Origin: Mycolicibacter arupensis
Lineage (GTDB): Bacteria; Actinomycetota; Actinomycetes; Mycobacteriales; Mycobacteriaceae
Reading direction: 5' to 3'
NCBI RefSeq assembly: GCF_002086515.1
Contig: NZ_MVHH01000002.1
Coordinates: 124,001-188,000 of the forward strand
Length of the DNA: 64,000 bases
Both the position numbers and the translations under genes were made by a program. Of the stretch, positions 37,827 to 45,189 are shown one piece after another. Each line of letters begins with the position of its first letter. Position 1 is the stretch's first letter. Under the pieces are notes generated by a model. That model had not been told where the DNA came from. It did no database searches and was given only the letters and a program-made list of their open reading frames with translations.

Positions 37827-39271
37827 GACTCATCACCGGTCGTGAACGAGGCCGGCACGCAGCGCGGCGCCGGGTCACCGGCCAATGCCAGCACTTCGTC
37901 GAAGCCCTGCACCAGGCAGGCGGCGAACAGCTTCTCGTCTCGAACCGCTGCCCGGTCGTAGCGGACGGTGATGGTGCACTCGCCGCCGCGGGAGATCAGC
38001 ACCACCATCATCGCGACGCCGGGCAGCGGCCCGATTCCGTAGTGGCGCAGCACCTTTGCTCCGGCGATATAGGTTTCGCCGGGATAAAACGCCACATTGC
38101 TGGCCTGCACGTCGGCGCTGACCACCGATTCACTCATCTTCTCCAGGACCGGCGCCGGAACGACGCTCAGCAGCGGTGCGATGGAACCGATCACGTCCAT
38201 CGCGGGCTCCTCACGGCGCTGCGTCATCTGGGCTCGAATCCGCCTGATGCGCTCGGCCGGGTCGGCGACCCCGACCGGCGCGGCCAGGTTCACCCCGGTG
38301 AACCTGTTGCCGCCGGCCGGATCGGCATCCGCGCGCAGGTTCACCGGGATCGCCATCGGCAGGGTCGCGATCGGCACGCCCAACGCGCGGTGGTAGCGCC
38401 CCAGCGCTCCGGACACTGCCGCCAGGTAGGCGTCGTTGATCGACCCGCCACCGGCTTTGGCCGCTCGGTGCAGGTCCGATAACCGGATGTCGAGGGCTTC
38501 GGTGCGGCTGGTCAGGCTGCGCCGGCGCAGCAGCGGCGACGGCTCGGCCGCCTGGCTCATCACCCGTGTACTTGAGCGGGCATAGGTGAGGGCACCGGTG
38601 ACCGCCGACAGTGGGTCACGCACGGTGCGGGTCGCCATCGACAGTGCGCCCATCAGCAGGTCGCGGGTGCCGCCGAACACCGTGAACGGTAGGTGGTTGA
38701 TGCCGTCACGCATCAGGTCGTTGGCCGAGAGGTCCTGCGGCACCGGCTGCGGCGGCATCGCCCGGGCCGGTGGATCACGTTCCAGGTCGTAGATCCGGCC
38801 GAACATGGCCGCACCCCCGACACCGTCGGTGACCGCGTGACTCAGATGCATCAAGGTGGCGGCCCGGCCACCGGCCAGCCCTTCCACCAGAGTCGCTGAC
38901 CACAGCGGGCGCTGAATGTCCATCGGTGACTGCAGGGCCACCTCGGCCAGATCCAGGACCTCGCGCAGGCCGCCGGGTTCGGGGACCCGGAGCCGCCGGA
39001 CGTGAAAGTCGAGGTTGAAGTCGGGATCCACCACCCAGCGCGGCGCCGCCGTCGGCAGCGTCGGCACCACCACCTTCTGGCGCAGTCGCAGAACCTTCCG
39101 AGAGACGTTCTCGAACAGATTGCGGAAGCGTTCCCAGTCCGGGGTGGTGTCGAGCAGCTCTAGGCCCATGATCCCCGAGCGGGTGCGCGGGTTGGCTTCT
39201 CCGCGGTGCAGCAGGTAGTCCAGGGGGCCCAGCTCGGTGGGCAGTCCAGCGGCGTCGACCAGCTCACCCAC
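37823..39271 (-). CDS. Wax ester synthase/diacylglycerol acyltransferase (WS/DGAT), Rv2484c type
   Basis: Transfers acyl-CoA to diacylglycerol or alcohols, making storage triacylglycerol. The 482 aa protein has the motif LSHAVTDGVGGAAMF (HxxxDG-type active site), an N-terminal LGPLDYLLHRGEANPRTRSG, WVVDPDFNLDFHVRRLRVPEPG and a C-terminal LPMAIPVNLRADADPAGGNRFTG. GTG 39271 (VGELVDAAGLPTELG) has GGGGGAGG six bases upstream and matches the family N-terminus; the open frame to 39337 adds an Arg-rich stretch. It overlaps plsC by four bases. Confidence 0.93.
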   Translation of the reverse strand: MGELVDAAGLPTELGPLDYLLHRGEANPRTRSGIMGLELLDTTPDWERFRNLFENVSRKVLRLRQKVVVPTLPTAAPRWVVDPDFNLDFHVRRLRVPEPGGLREVLDLAEVALQSPMDIQRPLWSATLVEGLAGGRAATLMHLSHAVTDGVGGAAMFGRIYDLERDPPARAMPPQPVPQDLSANDLMRDGINHLPFTVFGGTRDLLMGALSMATRTVRDPLSAVTGALTYARSSTRVMSQAAEPSPLLRRRSLTSRTEALDIRLSDLHRAAKAGGGSINDAYLAAVSGALGRYHRALGVPIATLPMAIPVNLRADADPAGGNRFTGVNLAAPVGVADPAERIRRIRAQMTQRREEPAMDVIGSIAPLLSVVPAPVLEKMSESVVSADVQASNVAFYPGETYIAGAKVLRHYGIGPLPGVAMMVVLISRGGECTITVRYDRAAVRDEKLFAACLVQGFDEVLALAGDPAPRCVPASFTTGDES

Positions 39272-39522
39272 GCCGGGCCTCCCCCGCCATCGAGCCGGCC
39301 CGCCCGGCGCGGCCCGTCGAGGTTGCCACCGCCACACATCCCTCTTGATTCACAGACGTCACGAGCACCATTCAACGCTAGTTGTTTGCCTACCGCGACG
39401 GGTGTCGATTCGGGCAGATCCGGGAACCGGGCGGCAAATCGAATTACTCTGTTGGCCGGTTGAATTGGAAACCAATGCTTGCGGCATTGCGCGGTAGCCG
39501 CAGCTATGCCGTCGTCAGCGGA

Positions 39523-39528
39523 TAAACT
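39523..39528 (+). promoter_or_regulatory. Candidate -10 of tRNA-Arg promoter
   Basis: TAAACT fits TANNNT and lies 11 bases upstream of the tRNA-Arg 5' end. I see nothing else in the 268 bases between the WS/DGAT start and this tRNA beyond this element. Confidence 0.4.
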
Positions 39529-39539
39529 GAGTCGGCATT

Positions 39540-39613
39540 GCCTCCGTAGCTCAGGTGGATAGAGCACATGACTTCTAATCTTGTGGTCGCAGGTTCGAGT
39601 CCTGCCGGGGGCG
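39540..39613 (+). tRNA. tRNA-Arg (TCT anticodon)
   Basis: GCCTCCG pairs with CGGGGGC (one G-T pair) as acceptor stem. The anticodon loop CTTCTAA gives TCT. The T arm is GCAGG-TTCGAGT-CCTGC and the discriminator G is at 39613. It is 74 nt and CCA is not encoded. Confidence 0.95.
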
Positions 39614-39664
39614 CTTCCGCCGCGTCTGGCGAGTTCACGTGCGCCTCGGAGTTACCGTCACTGG

Positions 39665-40039
39665 GTGCCGCCTCGACGTAGGTTTCCCACCGCCAAGCCG
39701 ACGAGTGCGGCTCGCGTGCGCTACGCGAAGCGCCGACAACGACGGCTCGCCCGCGTGGACAATGACCTCACCGCAACCCAATGGGAGAGTCTGCTCGAGG
39801 CATGGAGTCGGTGCGCTTACTGCCAAGGCGGCGAGTCGGCCCTGCAACGCGACTGTGTCATTCCGATCTCTCGTGGTGGTCGCTACACGCTGGAGAATGT
39901 CGTTCCGGCGTGCGCCTCGTGTAATGCCAGCAAGCACAACAGCGAGGTCACCGAATGGCTTCGCCGCAAGAGGTTTGACGAGGGCACCTTTCTGCTGCGC
40001 CACGCAACCATCCTGCGGTCCCTGCGCCCCCTCGACTAG
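39665..40039 (+). CDS. HNH-domain protein with substituted catalytic histidine
   Basis: About 124 aa from GTG 39665 (start uncertain; the frame is open from 39581 inside the tRNA). A basic N-terminus precedes [43 protein letters not shown]. The two CxxC zinc knuckles, the central Asn and the distal block of an HNH module are there, but the DH that normally holds the general-base His reads DC. Nuclease activity is therefore doubtful, while a DNA-binding role is possible. It sits 51 bases after tRNA-Arg. Confidence 0.75.
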   Translation: MPPRRRFPTAKPTSAARVRYAKRRQRRLARVDNDLTATQWESLLEAWSRCAYCQGGESALQRDCVIPISRGGRYTLENVVPACASCNASKHNSEVTEWLRRKRFDEGTFLLRHATILRSLRPLD

Positions 40040-40138
40040 AGAGGCAGGCGCAGACCACTAGCCTGAGGTGTCCGGGATGCCGCATCCCATCACGGCGATG
40101 TCGCCGAGAAACAGCCGAACTGCTCCGAAAGGCAGGCT

Positions 40139-40228
40139 ATGAACGAGGAACGCACGATCATGCTCTTCACCGTCTTGATGGTCGGACTGGCGGCTGCCGC
40201 CGCGGTCGTTGTCGCGTTCTTCGCCTGA
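40139..40228 (+). CDS. 29-residue single-helix membrane peptide
   Basis: Short frame [20 protein letters not shown] then AAVVVAFFA, preceded by GAAAGGCAGG as a ribosome site. The first seven residues are charged and the rest is one transmembrane helix, N-terminus probably cytoplasmic. It is the only gene-like content between the HNH protein (40039) and echA14 (40258) and precedes echA14 by 29 bases. No family is recognised; coding is inferred from the ribosome site and composition. Confidence 0.5.
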   Translation: MNEERTIMLFTVLMVGLAAAAAVVVAFFA

Positions 40229-40257
40229 CAGACCTCGGCCGTAGCCTCCTGACCACC

Positions 40258-41016
40258 ATGAGTCGTTCCGATCTCGTCCTCTACAGCGTCACGGACCGCG
40301 TGGCGCTGATCACGGTCAACGACCCGGACCGGCGTAACGCCGTCACCGGCGCGATGTCGGTGCAGCTGCGGGCCGCCGTGGCCCGGGCCGAAGCAGACCC
40401 CGGTGTGCACGCGGTGGTGGTCACCGGCGCGGGCCGGGCATTCTGCGCCGGCGCTGATCTCTCCGCTCTGGGTGTGGCCACCGAGGACGGGCTGCTGGCG
40501 CTGTACGACGGATTCATGGCCATTGCCGAGTGCACGCTGCCCACCATCGCGGCGGTCAACGGCGCCGCCGTGGGCGCGGGACTGAACCTGGCCTTGGCCG
40601 CCGACGTGCGAATCGCGGGTCCGGCGGCGTTGTTCGATGCCCGGTTCCAGAAGCTGGGTCTGCATCCCGGCGGCGGTGCCACCTGGATGCTGCACCGCGC
40701 GGTGGGACCTCAGGTGGCCCGGGCTGCGTTGTTGTTCGGCATGCGGTTCGACGCCGAGGCCGCGGTGCGTCACGGCTTGGCGCTGCAGGTCGACGACGAT
40801 CCTGTTGCCGCCGCTTTCGCGCTGGCCGCGGGTCCGGCATCGGCGCCTCGACAGGTGGTCGTCGCGACCAAGGCGACGATGCGGGCCACTGCCAGCCCCG
40901 GTGCCCTCGAGGGCGAGCAGCACGAGTTCGCCAAGCGCACGGAGCTGGGACCGCAGGCGACCACCATCGAATCGCCGGACTTCGCCGCGCGCCTGGCGGC
41001 GGCCCGGCACAAGTAG
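40258..41016 (+). CDS. echA14: Enoyl-CoA hydratase/isomerase-family protein lacking catalytic glutamates (EchA14 type)
   Basis: 252 aa crotonase fold. The oxyanion-hole segments [20 protein letters not shown] and [23 protein letters not shown] are present. In classical hydratases two Glu residues follow these regions; here my alignment puts Asn ([10 protein letters not shown]) and Phe ([15 protein letters not shown]) at those places. It may therefore be an isomerase, a binding protein or another crotonase activity rather than a hydratase. Its position next to bkdC matches Rv2486 (echA14) in general order. It is convergent with bkdC, six bases apart. Confidence 0.87.
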   Translation: MSRSDLVLYSVTDRVALITVNDPDRRNAVTGAMSVQLRAAVARAEADPGVHAVVVTGAGRAFCAGADLSALGVATEDGLLALYDGFMAIAECTLPTIAAVNGAAVGAGLNLALAADVRIAGPAALFDARFQKLGLHPGGGATWMLHRAVGPQVARAALLFGMRFDAEAAVRHGLALQVDDDPVAAAFALAAGPASAPRQVVVATKATMRATASPGALEGEQHEFAKRTELGPQATTIESPDFAARLAAARHK

Positions 41017-41022
41017 CACCGA

Positions 41023-42204
41023 CTAGAGGTCCAACAGCGCGATCTCGGGTTCTTCGATCAGTTCGCGCAGCGCACAGAGGAATTCGGCGACCTGCGCTCC
41101 GTCGGCGACACGATGGTCGAATGCACAGGTCAGCGTCAGCTGTGGTCGTACGACGACAACATCGTCGACCACAGCGGGCCGGGGTTTGAGTGAACCGATC
41201 CCCAGAATGGCCGCTTCCGGATAGTTGATCACCGGTACGCCGTCATCAAGACCGAGTGCTCCGAAGTTGGAGACCGTGAACGTCGAGCCCTGCAGCTCGG
41301 CCGGCGTGAGTGTGCCGGCCCGGGCATCGGCGATCAGTCGGGCCACCGCGTCTGCCAGTTCGCGGGTGGTCTTTCGGTGCGCGTCGACCACCACCGGCAC
41401 CAGCAGGCCGCGGGGCGCGGCCACCCCGAAGCCCAGGTGCAGGGCGCGGTGGGTGCAGATCTGCGGCCCCTCGGGGGTGTCGACCCAAGCCGAGTTGAGC
41501 GCTGGATGGCGGGTCAGTGCGATCACCAACAGCCGCAGGATCAGTACGAACGGGGTGATAGTCCCGCCACCGGCGTCGGCCAGGCGGTCACGCAGGTGCA
41601 GCAGTCTGGTGCCGTCGACTTGGACGCTGCCGTGGGCGTCGGGAATCACACTGCGTGACTGCGTCATCCGCGCAGCCATGGCCGCCTGCACCGGGCTCAA
41701 CCGGCGCAGCTCATCTCCGGGGCGCGCCGCGCCGGAGGCCGCCCGCACACCGTCGGCGGTGATCACGCCGCCGGGGCCAGCCGGCACCCGGCTCAAGTCG
41801 ACGCCCAGCTCAGCGGCGAGCTTGCGGGCACCCGGCTTGGCCTTGGGGCGAGCAGGGCCGGATACGCAGGTGCGGCGACTGGTGTCGACGGCGTCGTCGG
41901 TGCCGTAGCCCACCAGCACCGGGGTGCGGCCGGCGGCGGCAGGCTCGGCGGCCGGACCGGTATCGATACGCACGAGCGGCGCCCCGACAGCCAGCACGTC
42001 ACCGACGACGCCGCCGAGTTCGACGACCCGGCCGGCATACGGGCTGGGGATCTCCACTTCGGCTTTGGCCGTCTCGACCGAACACAGCACCTGATTGAGG
42101 GCCACCTGATCGCCGGCCGTCACGTTCCAGCAGGTCAGTGTCACCTCGGTGAGCCCTTCACCCAGGTCGGGTACGGCAAAGGTCTTGATCGGCTCGATGC
42201 TCAC
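41023..42204 (-). CDS. bkdC: Branched-chain alpha-keto acid dehydrogenase E2 (dihydrolipoyl acyltransferase)
   Basis: Core of the branched-chain keto-acid dehydrogenase complex, transferring the acyl group to CoA. The 393 aa protein has an N-terminal lipoyl domain ([18 protein letters not shown], with lipoyl-Lys), a peripheral subunit-binding domain ([21 protein letters not shown]) and a C-terminal catalytic domain ending with [14 protein letters not shown] (DHRxxDG). GTG 42204 overlaps the bkdB stop (GTGA). The continuous frame to 43026 upstream is antisense-like reading of bkdB in another frame and is not part of the gene. Confidence 0.95.
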   Translation of the reverse strand: MSIEPIKTFAVPDLGEGLTEVTLTCWNVTAGDQVALNQVLCSVETAKAEVEIPSPYAGRVVELGGVVGDVLAVGAPLVRIDTGPAAEPAAAGRTPVLVGYGTDDAVDTSRRTCVSGPARPKAKPGARKLAAELGVDLSRVPAGPGGVITADGVRAASGAARPGDELRRLSPVQAAMAARMTQSRSVIPDAHGSVQVDGTRLLHLRDRLADAGGGTITPFVLILRLLVIALTRHPALNSAWVDTPEGPQICTHRALHLGFGVAAPRGLLVPVVVDAHRKTTRELADAVARLIADARAGTLTPAELQGSTFTVSNFGALGLDDGVPVINYPEAAILGIGSLKPRPAVVDDVVVVRPQLTLTCAFDHRVADGAQVAEFLCALRELIEEPEIALLDL

Positions 42205-43250
42205 GGTGCCTCCATGACCCGAGCGACACAATCCAGCAGCCGATCGGGGCCCGGCAGCCACAGGCGCTCCAGCCGGGCCGGCGGGTAGGGGGTGTCGAAT
42301 CCGGTGGCACGCAGGACCGGCGCCTCCAGCTCGTAGAACAGCTCCTCGGAGATGCGGGCCACTAACTCGGCGCCGTAGCCGAGGTTGCGCGGCCCCTCGT
42401 GCAGCACCACGCATCGCCCGGTGCGGCGCACCGACGCTGCCACGGTGGCGAAGTCCAGCGGCACCAGCGAACGCAGGTCGACCACCTCCAGGCTCCACCC
42501 GTGCTGTTGCGCCGCGAGGCCGGCGGCAGCCATCGCGGTGGCCACCGCGCCGCCGTAGGTCAACACCGTGACATCGGTGCCGGCCCGGCGCACGAGGGCG
42601 CGCCCAAGGCCCGGTGCCGGCTGTCCGGTGTCGACGGGCCCGCGAGCCCAGTACCGCCGCTTCGGCTCCAGGAACATCACCGGATCTGGCGCGGCGATCG
42701 CGTGGCGCAGCAGCCAGTAGGCATCCGACGCATCGGCGGGAACCACCACCTTCAGGCCGGCAGTGTGGGCCCAGTAGGTTTCGGTGGATTCCGAATGGTG
42801 TTCGGCCGCACCGATTCCACCGAATGATGGGATACGCACGGTGACCGGCATCGAGACCGCGCCGCGAGTCCGTGTCCGGTACTTGGCGAGGTGACTGACC
42901 ACTTGATCCAACGCCGGATAGCTGAACCCGTCGAACTGGATCTCCGGGACCGGGACGAAGCCGCGAATCGCCATGCCGATGGCGATGCCGATTACCCCCG
43001 ACTCGGCCAGCGGTGTGTCGAAGCACCGCTGCTCACCGAAGGTCTCGGCCAGGCCTTCGGTGACCCGGAACACTCCCCCCTGAACGCCGACATCCATTCC
43101 GAAGACCAGCACGTTGGGGTCGGCATTCATCGCGTCGCGCAGTGCCCGGTTGAGCGCCTGCACCATGGTCAGCTCTTCGGTACGCGTGTCGGCCTCGGAC
43201 ACCGCGGCCGGTGTCGTGGGCCTGGTGGGGGGTTCGAGGATCTGGGTCAT
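42201..43250 (-). CDS. bkdB: Branched-chain alpha-keto acid dehydrogenase E1 beta
   Basis: Beta half of the thiamine-diphosphate E1 component. The 349 aa protein includes [39 protein letters not shown] (with the TPP-contacting Glu), [22 protein letters not shown] and the C-terminal transketolase domain with [23 protein letters not shown] 43250 ([13 protein letters not shown]) overlaps the bkdA stop (ATGA). It pairs with BkdA to decarboxylate 2-ketoisocaproate and related keto acids. Confidence 0.95.
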   Translation of the reverse strand: MTQILEPPTRPTTPAAVSEADTRTEELTMVQALNRALRDAMNADPNVLVFGMDVGVQGGVFRVTEGLAETFGEQRCFDTPLAESGVIGIAIGMAIRGFVPVPEIQFDGFSYPALDQVVSHLAKYRTRTRGAVSMPVTVRIPSFGGIGAAEHHSESTETYWAHTAGLKVVVPADASDAYWLLRHAIAAPDPVMFLEPKRRYWARGPVDTGQPAPGLGRALVRRAGTDVTVLTYGGAVATAMAAAGLAAQQHGWSLEVVDLRSLVPLDFATVAASVRRTGRCVVLHEGPRNLGYGAELVARISEELFYELEAPVLRATGFDTPYPPARLERLWLPGPDRLLDCVARVMEAP

Positions 43251-44344
43251 CGCCGGCCCCGTCCCAGTTCGGCCTCCAGGGCGGCACACTGGCGCTGCAG
43301 CTCGGGGGTGATGTCGGCGTAGACCATGGTGAACACCTCGGCGATGTCGACATCGGCGGCCCCGACGGTGGCCTCGCGCAGTTCGGTGCGCAGGCGCTGC
43401 GCCCGGGCATCGACACGGTCCTGCAGACGCTGCGACCACACGCCGATGCCGCGCAGGTAGGTGCGATAGCGCGGGATCGGGTCGAGCGCCGCCCAGTGGT
43501 CGAGTTCGGCGCTGCTGCGATAGCGCGTCGGATCATCGGAGGTGGTGTGGGGGCCGAGTCGATAGGTGACGGCCTCGATCAGGCTGGGCCCGCCCCCGTG
43601 CCGCGCCCGCTCGACCGCTTCGGCCATCACCGCATAGCAGGCCAGCGGGTCATTGCCGTCCACCCGAACGCCGGGCATCCCGTAACCGATGGCCTTGTGA
43701 GCCAATGACGGAGCGGCCGTCTGCTTGTGCAGCGGCACGGAGATGGCCCAGTGGTTGTTCTGCACGTAGAACACGCAGGGGGCGGCGAAGACGGCGGCGA
43801 AGTTCAGTGCCTCGTGGACATCGCCCTCGCTGGTCGCACCGTCGCCGGTGAAGGCGACGGTGACCGAGTCCTCCGCCAGGCGTTGGGCAGCCATCGCCGC
43901 GCCCACCGCGTGCAGCGTCTGGGTGCCGATGGGAACCGAGATCGGCGCGCAGCATTTCGTGGTGAACTCCAGCCCGCCGTTCCACGTGCCGCGCCACGCG
44001 GCGGCGACATGCCCGGGCGGGATCCCCCGGGTCACGAAGACACCCAGCTCGCGGTACTGCGGGAACAGCCAGTCCGTTTTGCGCAGGCATGCCGCGGCAC
44101 CGATCTGCGCCGCCTCCTGTCCGCGACACGAGGCGTAGAGCGCGAGCTCGCCCTGGCGTTGCAGGTTGATCAGTTCGACGTCGAGCTCGCGGGTCAGCAC
44201 CATCAGCTCGTAGAGCCAGCGAAGGGTCTCATCGGGAAGATCGCGGTTGTAGCGCTTCTCCGCCGTGGGCGATCCGTCCGGGCCGATCAACTGCACCGGT
44301 TCCAGCGCGACCTGCGGACCGCTCATGCCTGGCAGCTGGCCCAT
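43247..44344 (-). CDS. bkdA: Branched-chain alpha-keto acid dehydrogenase E1 alpha
   Basis: Alpha half of E1, binding thiamine diphosphate through VTVAFTGDGATSEGDVHEAL...FYVQNNHWAIS (the GDG-N motif). 365 aa; ATG 44344 has AAGGAGG upstream. Further landmarks are LFPQYRELGVFVTRGIPPG and the phosphorylation-loop-like region YRLGPHTTSDDPTRYR. It is first gene of bkdABC. The E3 (dihydrolipoamide dehydrogenase) is not in this window and is presumably shared from elsewhere, as in M. tuberculosis. Confidence 0.95.
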   Translation of the reverse strand: MGQLPGMSGPQVALEPVQLIGPDGSPTAEKRYNRDLPDETLRWLYELMVLTRELDVELINLQRQGELALYASCRGQEAAQIGAAACLRKTDWLFPQYRELGVFVTRGIPPGHVAAAWRGTWNGGLEFTTKCCAPISVPIGTQTLHAVGAAMAAQRLAEDSVTVAFTGDGATSEGDVHEALNFAAVFAAPCVFYVQNNHWAISVPLHKQTAAPSLAHKAIGYGMPGVRVDGNDPLACYAVMAEAVERARHGGGPSLIEAVTYRLGPHTTSDDPTRYRSSAELDHWAALDPIPRYRTYLRGIGVWSQRLQDRVDARAQRLRTELREATVGAADVDIAEVFTMVYADITPELQRQCAALEAELGRGRR

Positions 44345-44370
44345 GCGAGCCTCCTTGTGACGCTGATCTC

Positions 44371-44376
44371 ATTATG
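44371..44376 (-). promoter_or_regulatory. Candidate -10 of the bkdABC promoter
   Basis: CATAAT, preceded by GG (read on the minus strand), lies about 27 bases upstream of the bkdA ATG and differs from TATAAT by one base. No clear -35 is visible, and no copy of the BkaR-like TCAGTTAAT arm is found nearby. Confidence 0.35.
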
Positions 44377-44484
44377 CCAGCGAACATGCGGGTACCCCGT
44401 TGTTGCCGCGGGCCGACGTGCATCGTGTCGGCGACCCGGTAGCGGCTTCGGGAAAACAAGTCGCCTGGGAGCTGCCGGCACTCC

Positions 44485-44490
44485 TATAGT
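44485..44490 (+). promoter_or_regulatory. -10 element for a likely leaderless GNAT transcript
   Basis: TATAGT is a near-consensus -10 and ends six bases before the GTG at 44497. That spacing would start transcription at the start codon; no ribosome site precedes it. Confidence 0.5.
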
Positions 44491-44496
44491 CCGGCT

Positions 44497-45189
44497 GTGC
44501 AGCACAGCGACGAGCCCGAGCGATTCACTCCGGTCGCCGACCCACGCCCCGCGGACACCGCGTGGCCGACGATGCTGTGGCCGGTTCCGCCTGACACGGA
44601 GCTGGTCGGCGAGACGATCGGCCTGACCGCACTGAACCCGGCCGCGGACGCTGCCGAATTGCTGCGGGCACTCGACCACGACGCGGTGTGGGCACACGTG
44701 CCCGGCCGCCCTCGTGATCTGGCCGGTTTCCGGGAAACACTGGAGCAACGGTGCGCGCTCACCGACTGGCAGTGTTGGGTGATCCGCACGCGCGGCAGTG
44801 TTGGCGGGCTGCCCGCCGGCTCCGTCGTCGGGACGACCTCCTATCTGGAGGCGCATCCGCGCGATGCCTGGCTGGAGGTCGGTTTCACGCTCTACACCCC
44901 CGCGGTGTGGGCGACATCGGTCAATCCCGAAGCCAAGCTGCTGCTGTTCGGCTATGCCTTCGACACGCTGCATGCAGGCCGGGTGCAGCTCAAGACCGAT
45001 ACCCGCAATCATCGTTCGCAACAGGCGATAGCTCGGCTCGGCGCCACCTATGAAGGCACCCTGCGCCGCAGCTTCCGCCGCGATGACGGCACCGTCCGCG
45101 ACTCGGTGCTGTTCTCGGTGACCGCGGAGGACTGGCCGAATGTGCGACTGCGGCTCGAGCAGCGGGTCCGGCGGGCTGGACTCGTCTAG
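44497..45189 (+). CDS. GNAT-family N-acetyltransferase (RimJ/RimL type)
   Basis: 230 aa acetyltransferase transferring acetyl from acetyl-CoA to an amine. It has the RimJ/L layout: ELVGETIGLTALNPAAD, WLEVGFTLYTPAVWATSVNPEAK, LGAEV-type core strand VQLKTDTRNHRSQQAIARLGATYEG and RDSVLFSVTAEDWP. The acetyl-CoA pyrophosphate loop is near RNHRSQQAIA. GTG 44497 follows a -10 box directly. It ends in a four-base overlap with the convergent NirK-fusion gene. The target is unknown. Confidence 0.9.
   Translation: MQHSDEPERFTPVADPRPADTAWPTMLWPVPPDTELVGETIGLTALNPAADAAELLRALDHDAVWAHVPGRPRDLAGFRETLEQRCALTDWQCWVIRTRGSVGGLPAGSVVGTTSYLEAHPRDAWLEVGFTLYTPAVWATSVNPEAKLLLFGYAFDTLHAGRVQLKTDTRNHRSQQAIARLGATYEGTLRRSFRRDDGTVRDSVLFSVTAEDWPNVRLRLEQRVRRAGLV

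Noticed and set aside
41023..43026. 667-codon minus-strand frame ending as BkdC
   Set aside because: Only 41023-42204 is BkdC. The upstream part reads bkdB in a wrong frame; GTG 42204 is the start, coupled to the bkdB stop.
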